NCBI GenBank assembly: GCA_964019415.1 | Contig: OZ025883.1 | Location: forward strand, 6,732,256-6,796,255 | From: Ianthella basta | Lineage: Eukaryota > Porifera > Demospongiae > Verongiida > Ianthellidae | Length of the DNA stretch: 64,000 nt | Reading direction: 5' to 3' | Part shown: positions 46,230 through 59,392 of the stretch, piece after piece | How positions within the stretch are numbered: the stretch's first letter is position 1 | How the letters are laid out: every line of letters begins with the position of its first letter | Position numbers and translations under genes: made by a program | The notes under the pieces: model-generated | Databases searched by the model: none | What the model was told of the DNA's origin: nothing | Seen by the model: only the letters and a program-made list of their open reading frames with translations

Positions 46230-46319
46230 TTATGGCACAGGCTTTTGCCAAACCGCCAAAGTAAATTCTGCCAAATACAGAAATTTCAGCAATCCACCAA
46301 AATTTCCGGCCATACGGTA
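46230..46319 (-). mobile_element. Solo MITE end (ACCGTATGGCCGG)
   Basis: It ends CCGGCCATACGGTA and carries internal CCGCCAAA/TTTGGCGG motifs. Half of a TA-type MITE resembling the other CCGTAT families; the partner end is absent. The rest of 46116-47248 shows no exon. Confidence 0.55.
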
Positions 46320-47248
46320 ATACATGCACACATGTGTAGTCACCATATGGGACAGTAACTTGCACTACACACCACACCATTGGGTGCATGGGATAGTTTG
46401 AGGGACACAAACCTCTCCACACTACATTGAACAACACTAATAGTATACTTAGCTTGAGGAGGTCCTCCCACTGTACGCAACACACCATCAGGGTGAGCTG
46501 TGTCCAGGGTATGGACTTGGATCTTACAATTCATGTGTTCACAGTAAACTCTACTCTTTGAGTGTGTGAATGACTACTTTAAAAGGGAGTCTGAAATGAT
46601 GTCCACACAAATAAACAGGATTCAATTTAGAAGACATAAACAACAAATTAACTGGTTAGCTGATAAGCATTAATCTAACATGCCCAAACACACAGTGCAT
46701 GAGTCTGCCTGTCATCAACAGTTTCAGTGTTTGGTGCTCTGTGTAGCTAGTCTGATGTAGGCAGTGAAGATAATACAGGACGAGTACAGATAGACTGCCA
46801 TGGTATCAATATAAACTCTACCTATGTACACTGTAGATACATGTGCGTGTGTGTGTGTACACTTTGTGACTGTGCAGTGTGTGTGTATGTGTGTGTGTTG
46901 TACGTGTGTCCACTCCTTGACTAGAACAGAAGGACATCCTAAACAGATTGCTCGGTGCAGTCACTTCCTGGCCCAATGAGACCCGTACGGGGTATTCACA
47001 CAGGCATGCCGGCAGTGTTACAAACCACAGGAAGTCAGTGCTACCTCTTCAAGAACACCAAACTGTGCTCCGTCCACGCTCACCAAGATGGCACTTAACA
47101 TCACACCCAAATGCAACCAGCTAATCATACACAGCAAGAGTTGTGGCAGGTTTAAGTGTGAGGCCATGTACTGAGCTCTGGTCAATAGAACTGGCTGCAC
47201 AGGACAGCACAGCAGTCTTAACAGTGCACTCACACACAGAATCCTCAC

Positions 47249-47449
47249 CTGTTGGGCCAGCAGGTACCTCTGCCCTGCACTGCTGTCACTGACCGGTAGA
47301 ACACCACTCAACACTGTCCTCTGGGATCATCTGCACGTACTCACTCATCATAGACCACTCCACCCGGCCCCCGGCCAAGGCTGCTGTCACACCAGATGTC
47401 GTCATCCACAATCCACCAGTTCTCATCGGACAGCTTGAACAGCTTCTCC
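47249..47449 (-). pseudogene. mTOR FAT-domain exon with frameshifts
   Basis: Its 201 nt fit the length of the mTOR segment from CCEKWTLVND to FSLAQQ. The pieces lie in different frames: REKLFKLSDEN, then EWSMMSEYVQMIPEDS, then VFYRSV, then YLLAQQ before a GTGAGG donor. At least two frameshifts make it a pseudoexon. Confidence 0.65.
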
Positions 47450-47690
47450 CTGCAATAACCAAGTCACATGACAGTCATGTGACATGGTTGTGAGTCAAAA
47501 ATGCAATTGTATCATTGATTCACATCACTGTCATGTGCTCATTACCACAGTGACAAACACTGCATGCAATTTTATCAAAGTGTTGCAATAAAACATTCAC
47601 AATTTACTACAATTAGACATTGTAGACATCTTGCACAATTGCAGCAAAATGTCTGCCCAACTCAATAATACCGCACAGTATGTCATATTA

Positions 47691-50566
47691 CAAGGCCGTA
47701 GGAACCACCCCGGCAGCCCCGGAGGCTGCCGGACCAATGTCTGTAAACCTGTGCATTTTTCTATTTTTCCAAACTGCACAAATAGGGTTTCTGGGAACAA
47801 CTAACCACTGCAATGTTGAGATCTATCATTTTCTTTGTTCCTGGGATGTTAGCCGACTCACTGGTTTGGTTACAGGTAGACTACTACTTAAAATCAGAAA
47901 TCATTTTCTGCGCTACTTGGCGGCCATCTTATCGTGACCTTTGCATACAATTATAATAGTCGCTGCGTCATTCCGTACGCACCCGCTTACGCATTGCTGA
48001 GTCGCGAGTCCTTGTCCAGCAGTTTCAACCTACCAAAACTTTCAGCTTTCCAAAGCGACCATTCGGATCGAAAGGTGAGGAGAGGAGTTTCCGTGCTGAG
48101 TGGTGTGATGCACTCAGCTGGCTGCACTACCATGTTGGCAAAGATGCTGCATTCTGCTACCTTTGCATGTACTGTGAAGCTGAGAAGAAGTTCTTAGCGA
48201 GTACTAAAAGTGAGCCAGCATTCATCTCCAAGGGTTTCACGTACTGGAAAGAGGGGCCTAAAGCGTTTAAGACACACCAAGGAAGTGACTGCCACCGTGA
48301 GGCTGTAGATACTTTGGTTGTTCTTCTTCAATGCACGAAGGATGTTGGTGAATTGCAGAGTGCAGAACATCAAGCAGAGAAAGCACAGAATCGCAAAATG
48401 CTTCTGTTGGTGCTACAGAACATAAGATTTCTTGCAAGACAAGGCTAACCCCTGCGAGGAGATGGTGATGAGTCTAGCAGTAATTTTGTGCAGCTGCTTC
48501 GTTTGAGAGGTGTCGATCATGAAGGAATTGACTCATGGTTGCAGAAGAAAACAAACAAGTACACCTCACCTGACATCCAAAATGAATGCCTGCAGTTCGT
48601 GGCTTTACATATTCTACGCAAAGTCAGTCACAACATTGCTGGCAGCCACTGTTTCAGTGTCTTGGCAGATGAATGCACCGACTGTTCAAACAAGGAGCAG
48701 TTTTCCATCAACATCTGTTGGGTTGATCAGCATCTTAATGAGCACGAGGAGTTCATTGGACTCTATCAGGTGGACACAATTGATGCTAAGAGCTTGGTGT
48801 CTGCCATCAGAGATGTGTTGTTGCGCATGAATGCGAAGGTTGCTGATTGTCGGGGGCAGTGTTATGACGGGGCATCAAATATGAGTGGTGCAAGGAAAGG
48901 GGTAGCTGCGATCATCTTGCAGGAAGAAAGCCAAGCTCTCTACACACACTGCTATGGACATGCCCTGAGTCTTGCCGTTGCTGACACAATGAAGCAATCT
49001 AACATTTGCAGGGATGCGTTAGACACAGCATTCGAGATAACTAGATTGATCAAGTTTTCTCCAAAGAGAAATGCGGCATTTGACAGGATTAAGTCAAGTA
49101 GCGAGGATGATAGCCATCCCAGTCCGATTGGAATTCGCACCTTCTGCCATACACGATGGACAGTGCGAGGAGATGCCATTGAGAGTATTCTTGTCAACTA
49201 CGCCACCCTAAGCTCCCTTTGGGAGCAATGTCTGCCCTCACCTACTCGTCTCGACCCTGATGCAAAAGCCAGGATCATTGGAGTGAGGTGGCAGACGACA
49301 ACGTTCAATCTTTTGTTCGGCCTCAAGTTGTGTGAGCGCATTTTGAAGATGACAGACAACCTCAGCAAGACTCTATAGAAAACATCGGAGGCACAGCACA
49401 TTGCCTCACTGACTGTCACTACTTTGTCTAAGTTGAGAATGGATGAAGCATTCCAGGCATTTTATGACCTGGTTGAGAGTCTCCGCACTGCAGTCGGTGT
49501 TGAGCAACCTTCCCTACCTCGAAAAAGAAAGGTTCTCAGGCGGATTGATGATAGTGGTGGTGGTGAGTTTTACAGTGAGACAGTCGAGGAGCACTATCGC
49601 CTGCAGTACTTCGAAGCAGTTGACCTGGCAGTGGCCTCTATCAAGGACAGGTTTGATCAGCCGGGTTATGCTGTTTACCGCAACCTTGAGGAGCTGCTGG
49701 CAGTGAACTTAGCAAACAGCTAGGGGAAGTGTCAGCAGTGTATCACGAGCTTGATGACAGCCAGCTGGCACTGCAGCCGTCCAATTTGGCAACCTACTTC
49801 CGAGAGAACAGCATCACACCTTCACTGGAGGAGTGCCTCAAGTACCTGCAGAGCCTCTCTCCAGCTGCAAAGACATTCTATAACGAAGTGTGTACCGTGG
49901 CTAAGTTAATCCTTGTAATGCCAGATAGCAACGCTGTCAGTGAACGGGCTTTTTCTGTTACGCGATGAATCAAGAGCTACGTACTTGAGGAGCATAATGG
50001 GTCAAAACCGCCTCAATCATGTGATGGTCCTCAACATCTACAAAGAACAGGTTGATGAATTGGATCTGACAGCCATTGCCAATGAATTTGTGAGCGGCAG
50101 CGAGCATCGCCTGAGGTTCTTCGGCAAATTTGCTTGATAGTGTAGGTAGGTAGCAATGTAACAGTGAGTCTCCTATTTTAATGTTCATATTAACCAAAAC
50201 GTTTTATATCTTTGTGTTTGTAGCTCATGGATACTGTTTGCTGTACACTTCTTTGTTGAATACTACTGAAATCAGCTATTATCGTTAAGAACAAAGTGCA
50301 CAGAGCCATGCTGTTATAAATTCTGTGAGCATTAGCTACCTGAAGGGCCAGTGAAGGCTTCAAGCATGTGATGGCTATGTTAGGCAGCAGGCCATCCAAC
50401 TGTTGCAATTGTACCCCCAGATTGCATCCAAATGCTATCACAGAAGGCACTAAATTCAAAATTTTCCTGGGGGGGCATGCCCCCAGACCCCCCTAGAAAG
50501 TGTGGGGACGCGCGCATGCACTATACCACCTGCCTGACCAAAGCTAAATTGCTTCCTACAGCCCTG
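47691..50566 (+). mobile_element. Full-length degenerate hAT-type DNA transposon
   Basis: CAAGGCCGTAGGAACCA at the left end and TGCTTCCTACAGCCCTG at the right are imperfect inverted repeats. TATTA flanks both sides (47686-47690, 50567-50571), a 5-bp target duplication. The element encodes a broken transposase. Confidence 0.85.
47987..50137 (+). pseudogene. hAT transposase (ZMYM/TTF-type, DUF4371-like), broken
   Basis: The frame starts with a TTF-type zinc finger region (SFPKRPFGSKGEERSFRAEW, FCYLCMYC). The catalytic RNase H-like body follows, with LADECTDCSNKEQFS, CYDGASNMSG, HCYGHALSLAVADT and FCHTRWTV. The C-terminal hAT dimerisation segment has LAKLILVMP-like AKLILVMPDSNAVSERAFSV and QNRLNHVMVLNIYKEQVDEL. 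Breaks: TAA at about 48447, TAG at about 49376, TAG at about 49721 with frame change, TGA at about 49966, then a GTAC duplication that shifts frame. With five lesions it is inactive. Confidence 0.85.
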
Positions 50567-51341
50567 TATTAAAGAGCTCACCGCTGATATCAGAAGAAAA
50601 CAAACTCAGCAAACGTGGTATCAATCAAAAGATCGCTGGCAGATTTATCCTACCTTAGTACTTTCATGTTCACTGATGTACTGGCTTTGAGTAATGAGCA
50701 CTTTGCTTCTGAGGTGATGTGCAGTGTGCCCACTTTCAGCCAGCTGGTTGCTAGAAGGATCGCAAAAGTGCTGTAATCAGTGGCGTAGGGTCGAATATGG
50801 ATGCTTAACAACACTTATTGGCTATTATGTAAATGGTGTCCTGCTTACACAAAGTTGGGAAAGGCTTTGGACTTTGGGTTATGTCATGTGATTCAGTACA
50901 TACCGCAATTCCTATTACTATGTGTCAGAAATCGTACAGTACCAATGTTCACAAGCTTGTAATTCAGCTTCTACTGAACGGATTGGATGAAAAAAGTATC
51001 ATACTGATTGCAAAAGGTACGTAGGTGAATCCGAAAATGATACCAACATATTGTCATAATTGAAAGTATATTTGAACCTGCAGTCCCTACTACTACAACG
51101 GAACAAATTGTCACAAATTTCACAGGCCAAAATTTTCACGTACCTCTCCATGGAAACACAAATTTTTCTTCGTCAAAGTGGCCTTATTCAGAAAATTGTA
51201 TTTTTAATATTTCAACACTTAAAATACAAACATTTGTGATTTACAGTCCCAAAACCGTCTCAGTATAGAGTACTGCCACTGCCACTCACTCAAGCACTCA
51301 CCAGTCACTCTCACCCATGCACACTCACACACTCCACTCAC
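50567..51341. other. Spacer, no gene seen
   Basis: AT-richer unique DNA. The last about 115 bases belong to the segment duplicated at 22490-22790. Confidence 0.4.
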
Positions 51342-51468
51342 TGAGACAGTGACTTGTACACTTGAGCAAGAGCCCAACAGGAACACAGGGTGGGGCTAGG
51401 GGACTCCTTCAGCAGCTCCACTCCAAGCTGACACAACCACTCCACTCAGTCATTCTTGGAGATCCTCC
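51342..51468 (-). pseudogene. mTOR FAT-domain exon, copy 2 with nonsense codon
   Basis: Same 127-nt exon as 22613-22739, but the TGG of DWVEW reads TGA. It directly precedes the 21-bp array on the + strand. Confidence 0.8.
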
Positions 51469-51507
51469 CTGTCGAGACCAAGGGAGACCATATAGTAAGC
51501 AGGACAA

Positions 51508-53628
51508 TTTAGGATGCACTGGACCCCATATAGAACGCACTGGACCCCCATATAGGACGTAATTGACCCCCATAGGACGCAATGTACCCCAATTGTACGC
51601 ACTGGAACCCCATATAGGATGCACTGGACCCCATATAGGACGCACAGGACCCACCATAGAACGCACTGGACCGCATTTAGGACGCACTGGACCCACCATA
51701 GAACGCATTGGACCCCATATAGAACGCACTGGACCCCATACAGGATGCACTGGACCCCCATATAGGACGCACTGGACCCCATATAGGACGCATTGTACCC
51801 CCAATTGTACGCACTGGAACCCCATATAGGATGCACTGGACTCCATATAGAATGCACTGGACCCCATATAGGAAGCACTGGACCCCCCATAGGATGCACT
51901 GGACCCCCCATAGGAACTGCAACCCCCATATAGAATGCACTGGACCCCATATAGGACGCACTAGACCCCATATAGGATGCACTGGACCCCATATAGAATG
52001 CACTGGACCCCCTATAGGATGCACTGAACCCCATACAGAATGCATTGGACCCCACATACGACGCACAGGACCCCATATAGAATGCACTGGAACCCATATA
52101 GAATGCACTGGACCCCATATAGGACGCACTGGACCCCATATAGAATGCACTGGACCCCATATAGAACGCACTGGACCCCATACAAGATGCACTGGACCCC
52201 CACATAGGACGCACTGGACCCCATATAGGACGCATTGTACTCCCAATTGTACGCACTGGAACCCCATATAGGATGCACTGAACCCCATATAGAATGCACT
52301 GCACCCCATATAGGATGCACTGGACCCCCCATAGGATGCACTGGACCCCCCATAGGAACTGCAACCCCCATATAGAATGCACTGGACCCCATATAGGACG
52401 CACTGGACCCCATATAGGATGCACTGGACCCCATATAGAATGCACTGGACCCCCCATAGGATGCACTGAACCCCATACAGAATGCATTGGACCCCACATA
52501 CGACGCACAGGACCCCATACAGGACGCACTGGACCCCAAATAGTATGCACTGGACCCCATATTGGATGCACTGGACCCCATATAGGATGCACCGGACCCC
52601 ATATAGAATGCACTGGACCCCATATAGGACGCACTGGACCCCATATAGGATGCACTGGACCCCATATAGAATGCACTGGACCCCCCATAGGATGCACTGA
52701 ACCCCATACAGAATGCATTGGACCCCACATACGACGCACAGGACCCCATACAGGACGCACTGGACCCCAAATAGTATGCACTGGACCCCATATTGGATGC
52801 ACTGGACCCCATATAGGATGCACCGGACCCCATATAGAATGCACTGGACCCCATATAGAATGCACTGGACCCCATATAAAATGCACCGGACCCCATATAG
52901 AATGCACTGGACCCCATATACAATGCACTGGACCCCATAAAGAATGCACTGGACCCCATAAAGAATTCACTTGACCCCCATATAGAATGCACTGGACCAC
53001 ATACAGGACGCACTGGACCCCAAATAGTATGCACTGGACCCCATATAGGATGCACTGGACCCCATATAGGATGCACCGGACCCCAAATAGGATGCACTGG
53101 ACCCCATATAAGATGCACTGGACATCCCATGGGACGAACTGGACCCCATATAGGATGCACTGGACCCCCCTAAGGATGCACTGGACACCCATAAGATGCA
53201 CTGGATCCCATATAGGACGCACCGGACCCCCATAACACGCATTGGACCCCATATAGGACGCACTGGACCCCCCATAGGACGCATTGAATCCCATATAAGA
53301 CACACTGGACCCATATAGGACGCACTGGATCCCATATAGGACGCACTGGACCCCCATAAGGATGCACTGGACCCCCCATAGGACGCACTGGACCCTATAT
53401 AGAACGCAATAGACTCCATATAGGACTCACTGCATCCCCATATAGGACGCACTGGACCCCATATAGGATGCACTGGACCCCCATAGGACGCACTGGACCC
53501 CATATACGACGCACTGGACCCCGTATAGGATGCACTGGATGCCATATAGGATGCACTGGACCCCAAATAGGATGCATTGGACCCCATATAGGTCGCACTA
53601 GACCCCATAGATCGCACCGGACGGGTAA
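51508..53628 (+). repeat. 21-bp minisatellite array 3
   Basis: About 100 copies of the same unit and orientation as arrays 1 and 2. It shows higher-order repetition: blocks at about 52440-52670 and 52670-52900 are near copies of each other. Long open frames on both strands are a by-product of the 21-bp period. Confidence 0.95.
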
Positions 53629-56600
53629 GGGGACAGGTGGGGGGACAGGTGAGAGGACAGGTAAGGGGGACAGGTGAGGGGGACAGGTGAGGGGACAGGT
53701 GAGGGGGACAGGTAAGGGGGACAGGTGAGGGAGACAGGTAAGGAGGACAGGTAAGGGGGACAGGTGAGGGGGACAGGTGAGGGGGACAGTTGAGGGGCAC
53801 AGGTAAGGGGGACAGGTGAGGGGGACAGGTGGGGGACAGGTAAGGGGGATGGGTGAGGGGGACAGGTGAGGGGGACGGGTAAGGGAGACAGGTAAGGGGG
53901 ACAGGTGAGGGGGACAGGTGAGGGGGACAGGTAAGGGGGGCAGGTAAGGGGGACAGGTGAGGGGGACAGGTAAGGGGGACAGGTGGGGGGGGACAGGAGA
54001 GGGGGACGGGTAAGGGGGACAGGTGGGGGACAGGTAAGGGGGACAGGTAAGGGGGACAGGTGAGGGGGACAGGTGAGGGGGACAGGTAAGGGGGACAGGT
54101 GAGGGGGACAGGTGGGGGACAGGTAAGGGGGATGGGTGAGGGGGACAAGTGAGGGGGACGGGTAAGGGGGACAGGTGAGGGGGACAGGTGAGGGGGACAG
54201 GTGAGGGGGACAGGTAAGGGGGACAGGTAAGGAGGACAGGTGAGGGGGACGGGTAAGGGGGACAGGCAAGGGGGACAGGTGGGGGGGGGGGGGAGGCAGG
54301 TAAGGGGGACAGGTGGGGGGGACAGGTGAGGGGGACGGGTAAGGGAGACAGGCAAGGGGGACAGGTGAGGGGGACGGGTAAGGGGGACAGGTGGGGGGGT
54401 GGGGGGGGACAGGTAAGGACAGGTAAGGGGGACAGGTAAGGGAAACAGGTGGAGGGGACAGGTGGGGGGACAGGTAAGGGGGACGGGTGGGGGGGACAGG
54501 TGAGGGGGACAGGTAAGGGGAAGAGGTAAGGGGGACAGGTAAGGGGGACAGGTGGGGGGGACATGTAAGGAGGACAGGTAAGGGGGACAGGCAAGGGGGA
54601 CAGGTGATGGGGACGGGTAAGGGGGACAGGTAAGGGGGACAGGTGAGGGGGACGGGTAAAGGGGACAGGTAAGGGGGACAGGTGAGGGGGACAGGTGATG
54701 GGGACGGGTAAGGGGGACAGGTAAGGGGGACAGGTGAGGGGGACAGGTGAGGGGGACAGGTGAGGGGGACATGTGAGGAGGACAGGTAAGGGGGACAGGT
54801 AAGGGGGACAGGTGAGGGGGAGAGGTGAGGGGGGCAGGTAAGGGGGACAGGTGAGGGGGACAGGTGGGGGGGACAGGTGAGGGGGAGAGGTGAGGGGGAC
54901 AGGTAAGTGGGACAGATAAGGGGAACAGGTGAGGGGGATGGGTAAGGGGGACGGGTAAGGGGGACAGGTAAGGGGGACAGGTGGGGGGGACAGGTGAGGG
55001 GGACGGGTAAGGGGGGCAGGTAAGGGAGACAGGTAAGGGGGACAGGTGAGGGGGGCAAGTGAGGGGGACAGGTAAGGACAGGTGAGGGGGACAGGTGAGG
55101 GGGGCAGGTAAGGGGGATAGGTAAGGGGGACAGGTGAGGGGGACGGGTAAGGGGGACAGGTGAGGGAAACAGGTGAGGGGGACAGGTGAGGGGGACAGGT
55201 GAGGGGGACAGGTAAGGGGGACAGGTGAGGGGGGCAGGTGAGGGGGACAGGTAAGGGGGACGGGTAAGGGGGACAGGTGAGGGGGACAGGTGAGGGAGAT
55301 GGGAAGGGGGACAGGTGGGGGGGGGCAAGTGAGGGGGACAGGTAAGGGGGACAGGTGAGGGGGGCAGGTGAGGGGGACAGGTATGGGGGACGGGTGAGGG
55401 GGACAGGTGAGGGGGACAGGTGAGGGGGGCAGGTGAGGGGGGCAGGTGAGGGGGACAGGTGAGGGGGACAGGAAAGGGAGACAGGTGAGGGGGACAGGTA
55501 AGGGGGACGGGTAAGGGGGACAGGTGAGGGGGACAGGTGATGGGGACGGGTAAGGGGGACAGGTAAGGGGGACAGGTGAGGGGGACGGGTAAGGGGGACA
55601 GGTAAGGGGGACAGGTGGGGGGGGACAGGTGAGGGGGACGGGTAAGGGGGACAGGTGGGGGGGGGGACAGGTAAGGACAGGTAAGGGGGACAGGTAAGGG
55701 AGACAGGTGGAGGGGACAGGTGGGGGGACAGGTAAGGGGGACGGGTGGGGGGGACAGGTGAGGGGGACGGGTAAGGGGAAGAGGTAAGGGGGACAGGTGA
55801 GGGGGGCAAGTGAGGGGGACAGGTAAGGACAGGTGAGGGGGACAGGTGAGGAGGACAGGTGAGGGGGACAGGTGAGGGGGACGGGTAAGGGGGACAGGTG
55901 AGGGGGACGGGTAAGGGGGGCAAGTGAGGGGGACAGGTGAGGGGGACAGGTAAGGGGGACAGGTGGGGGAGGACAGGTGAGGGGGACAGGTGAGGGGGAC
56001 AGGTGGGGGGGGGACATGTAAGGAGGACAGGTAAGGAGGACAGGTGAGGGGGACGGGTAAGGGGGACAGGCAAGGGGGACAGGTGGGGGGGGGGGGAGGC
56101 AGGTAAGGGGGACAGGTGGGGGGGGACAGGTGAGGGGGACGGGTAAGGGGGACAGGTGGGGGAGGGGGACAGGTAAGGACAGGTAAGGGGGACAGGTAAG
56201 GGAGACAGGTGGAGGGGACAGGTGGGGGGACAGGTAAGGGGGACGGGTGGGGGGGACAGGTGAGGGGGACGGGTAAGGGGAAGAGGTAAGGGGGACAGGT
56301 GAGGGGGGCAGGCAAGGGGGACAGGTGATGGGGACGGGTAAGGGGGACAGGTAAGGGGGACAGGTGAGGGGGACGAGTAAGGGGGACAGGTAAGGGGGAC
56401 AGGTGAGGGGGACAGGTGATGGGGACGGGTAAGGGGGACAGGTGAGGGGGACAGGTGAGGGGGACAGGTGAGGGGGACATGTGAGGACAGGTAAGGGGGA
56501 CAGGTGAGGGGGAGAGGTGAGGGGGACGGGTAAGGGGGGCAGGTAAGGGGGACAGGTGAGGGGGACAGGTAAGGGGAACAGGTGAGGGGGAGAGGTGAGG

Positions 56601-58668
56601 GGGACAGGTAAGTGGGACAGGTAAGGGGAACAGGTGAGGGGGATGGGTAAGGGGAACAGGTAAGGGGGACGGGTGGGGGGGACAGGTGAGGGGGACAGGT
56701 GAGGGGGAGAGGTGAGGGGGACAGGTAAGTGGGACAGGTAAGGGGAACAGGTGAGGGGGACGGGTAAGGGGGACAGGTAAGGGGGACAGGTGAGGGGGAC
56801 GGGTAAGGGGGACAGGTATGGGGGACAGGTGGGGGGGACAGGTGAGGGGGGCAAGTGAGGGGGACAGGTAAGGGGGACAGGTGGGGGGGACAGGTGAGGG
56901 GGACGGGTAAGGGGGACAGGTATGGGGGACAGGTGGGGGGGACAGGTGAGGGGGGCAAGTGAGGGGGACAGGTAAGGACAGGTGAGGGGGACAGGTGAGG
57001 GGGACAGGTGAGGGGGACGGGTAAGGGGGACAGGTGAGGGGGACGGGTAAGGGGGGCAAGTGAGGGGGACAGGTGAGGGGGACAGGTAAGGGGGACAGGT
57101 GAGGGGGGCAGGTGAGGGGGACAGGTAAGGGGGACGGGTAAGGGGGACAGGTGAGGGGGACAGGTGAGGGGGACAGGTAAGGGGGACGGGTGAGGGGGAC
57201 AGGTGAGGGGGACAGGTGAGGGGGGCAGGTGAGGGGGACAGGTGAGGGGGACAGGAAAGGGAGACAGGTGAGGGGGACAGGTAAGGGGGACGGGTAAGGG
57301 GGACAGGTGGGGGGGGGGGGGGCAAGTGAGGGGGACAGGTAAGGGGGACAGGTGAGGGGGACAGGTGAGGGAGGCAGATGAGGGGGACAGGTGAGGGGGG
57401 ACAGGTGAGGGGGACAGGTAAGGAGGACAGGTAAGGGGGACAGGTGAGGGGGGCAGGTGAGGGGGACAGGTGAGGGGGACGGGTAAGGGGGACAGGTAAG
57501 GGGGACAGGTAAGGGAGACAGGTGAGGGGGACGGGTAACGGGGACAGGTGGGGGGGACAGGTAAGGGGGACAGGTGAGGGGGGCAGATGAGGGGGACAGG
57601 TGAGGGGGGACAGGTGAGGGGGACAGGTAAGGGGGACAGGTAAGGGAGACAGGTGAGGGGGACGGGTAAGGGGGACAGGTGGGGGGGACAGGTAAGGGGG
57701 ACAGGTGAGGGGGGCAGATGAGGGGGACAGGTAATGGGGACAGGTAAGGGGGACAGGTAAGGGGGACAGGTAAGGGGGACAGGTAAGGGGGACAGGTAAG
57801 GGGGACAGGTGAGGGGGACAGGTGAGGGGGACAGGTGAGGGGGACGTGTAAGGGGGACTGGTAAGGGGGACAGGTGAGGGGGGCAGGTGAGGGGAACAGG
57901 TAAGGGGGACAGGTGAGGGGGACGGATAAGGGAGACAGGTAATGGGGACAGGTGGGGGGGGGCGGGTGAGGGGGACGGGTAAGGGGGACAGGTGAGGGGG
58001 ACAGGTGAGGGGGACAGGTGAGGGGAACAGGTAAGGGGGACAGGTAAGGGGGACAGGTAAGGGAGACAGGTGAGGGGGACGAGTAAGGGGGACAGGTGGG
58101 GGGGGGGGGGGCAAGTGAGGGGGACAGTTGAGGGGGACAGGTAAGGGGGACAGGTGAGGGGGGCAGATGAGGGGGACAGGTGAGGGGGGACAGGTAAGGG
58201 AGACAGGTGAGGGGGACGAGTAAGGGGGACAGGTGGGGGGGGGGGCAAGTGAGGGGGACAGTTGAGGGGGACAGGTAAGGGGGACAGGTAAGGGGGACAG
58301 GTGAGGGGGACAGGTGAGGGGGACGTGTAAGGGGGACTGGTAAGGGGGACAGGTGAGGGGGGCAGGTGAGGGGAACAGGTAAGGGGGCAGATAAGGGGGA
58401 CAGGTTGGGGGGACAAGTGAGGGGGACAGGTGAGGGGGGCAGGTGAGAGGGACGGGTAAGGGGGACAGGTAAGGGGGACAGGTGAGGGGGACAGGTGAGG
58501 GGGACAGGTGGGGGGGTAGGTGAGGGGGACGGGTAAGGGGGACAGGCGAGGGGGGCAGGTGAGGAAGACGGGTAAGGGGGACAGGTGAGGGGGACAGGTG
58601 AGGGGGACGGGTAAGGGGAACAGGTGAGGGGGACGGGTAAGGGGGACAGGTAACGGGGACAAGTGGGG
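53629..58668 (+). repeat. 13-bp minisatellite (GGGGGACAGGTRA)n, about 5 kb
   Basis: About 390 copies by length, with the core ACAGGTAAG or ACAGGTGAG. Each unit contains CAGGTRAG, the consensus 5' splice site, on the + strand. Since 13 is not a multiple of three, each minus-strand frame cycles through all registers and stays open, giving spurious Pro/Leu/Ser/Val frames of over 1700 codons. A short (CA)n follows at 58671-58691. Confidence 0.97.
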
Positions 58669-58826
58669 GACACACACACACACACACACATATATACAGG
58701 TTGCCTGGGCCAGACTACCACGTGTCTACAGTTACGGGTGTACCTCAGCCAGAACAACCAGCAAAGGGTGCAGCTGACCCTTGGCCTAAATGGTGAAAAA
58801 TCTGGTGCATTCCGCCCACAACTCAC

Positions 58827-58935
58827 TCTCCCGCCCGCTCGAGGTGTACGGCCCTCCAGAGCGCGTCCATTAGAGACTGTCGAGTGGTTCGGGAAGACTA
58901 TGAACAACTGACCCACTCGAGAAGAGAGACGTCCA
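58827..58935 (-). pseudogene. MLF paralog, third copy of exon 2
   Basis: It reads SGRLSSRVGQLFIVFPNHST and SNGRALEGRTPRAGGR before the GTGAGT donor, matching MLF exon 2. Its flank 58700-58830 is nearly identical to 31160-31290. No other MLF exon is found nearby, so it is a stranded fragment. Confidence 0.8.
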
Positions 58936-59392
58936 CTGCAGAACAAGAAGCAGACAAATTCACACTAAGACACGACACAGACTGCTTCCCCAACTGCTCC
59001 ATCGAGTCATACCTGGAAGGAGTACACACTTGAGCCCTCCTGGGCAGGATCAGTCGAGCGCATTAATCGATTCGACTCGGAAAGACACGTGGATCCACTT
59101 TAACAGCTGCATGGCACCAGATGATGGCACGTGCGCGGTTATGAATATATCAAGTTTAACCCTGAGGTTAAACAGAGTTAATGTACAAATGGAACATCAA
59201 AGGTTATAACATGGCGGCCGGGGGGGGTTCCGCCATAATGGCGCAAAAAATAGGCCACCAATAACGCCGCTAGCTAATTCGTTATCCTGGCGGGTCCGTA
59301 GTAACGGTGCATTCTCTTAACGACAGTGGCGAAGAAGTGAAGTTCACCCTGTTAAACCGGCCGTTCAGCGTGCTTTCCCCGTTCCCTTTTCC
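58936..59392. other. Junction to retroelement
   Basis: No gene. It includes ATGGCGGCCGGGGGGGG (59211 on) and CCATAATGGCGC, a GC-rich stretch that may be the promoter or 5' end of the retroelement. Confidence 0.4.

Noticed and set aside
51450..53357. A 635-codon minus-strand frame of GPVHSIW/YGVQCIL repeats
   Set aside because: It is the 21-bp minisatellite read in one frame. Other frames are equally open and homologous arrays disagree in register.
52967..58946. Three very long minus-strand frames (over 1700 codons) rich in Pro, Leu, Ser and Val
   Set aside because: They lie wholly in the 13-bp array. A 13-bp period without stops leaves every frame open, and composition follows the repeat only.
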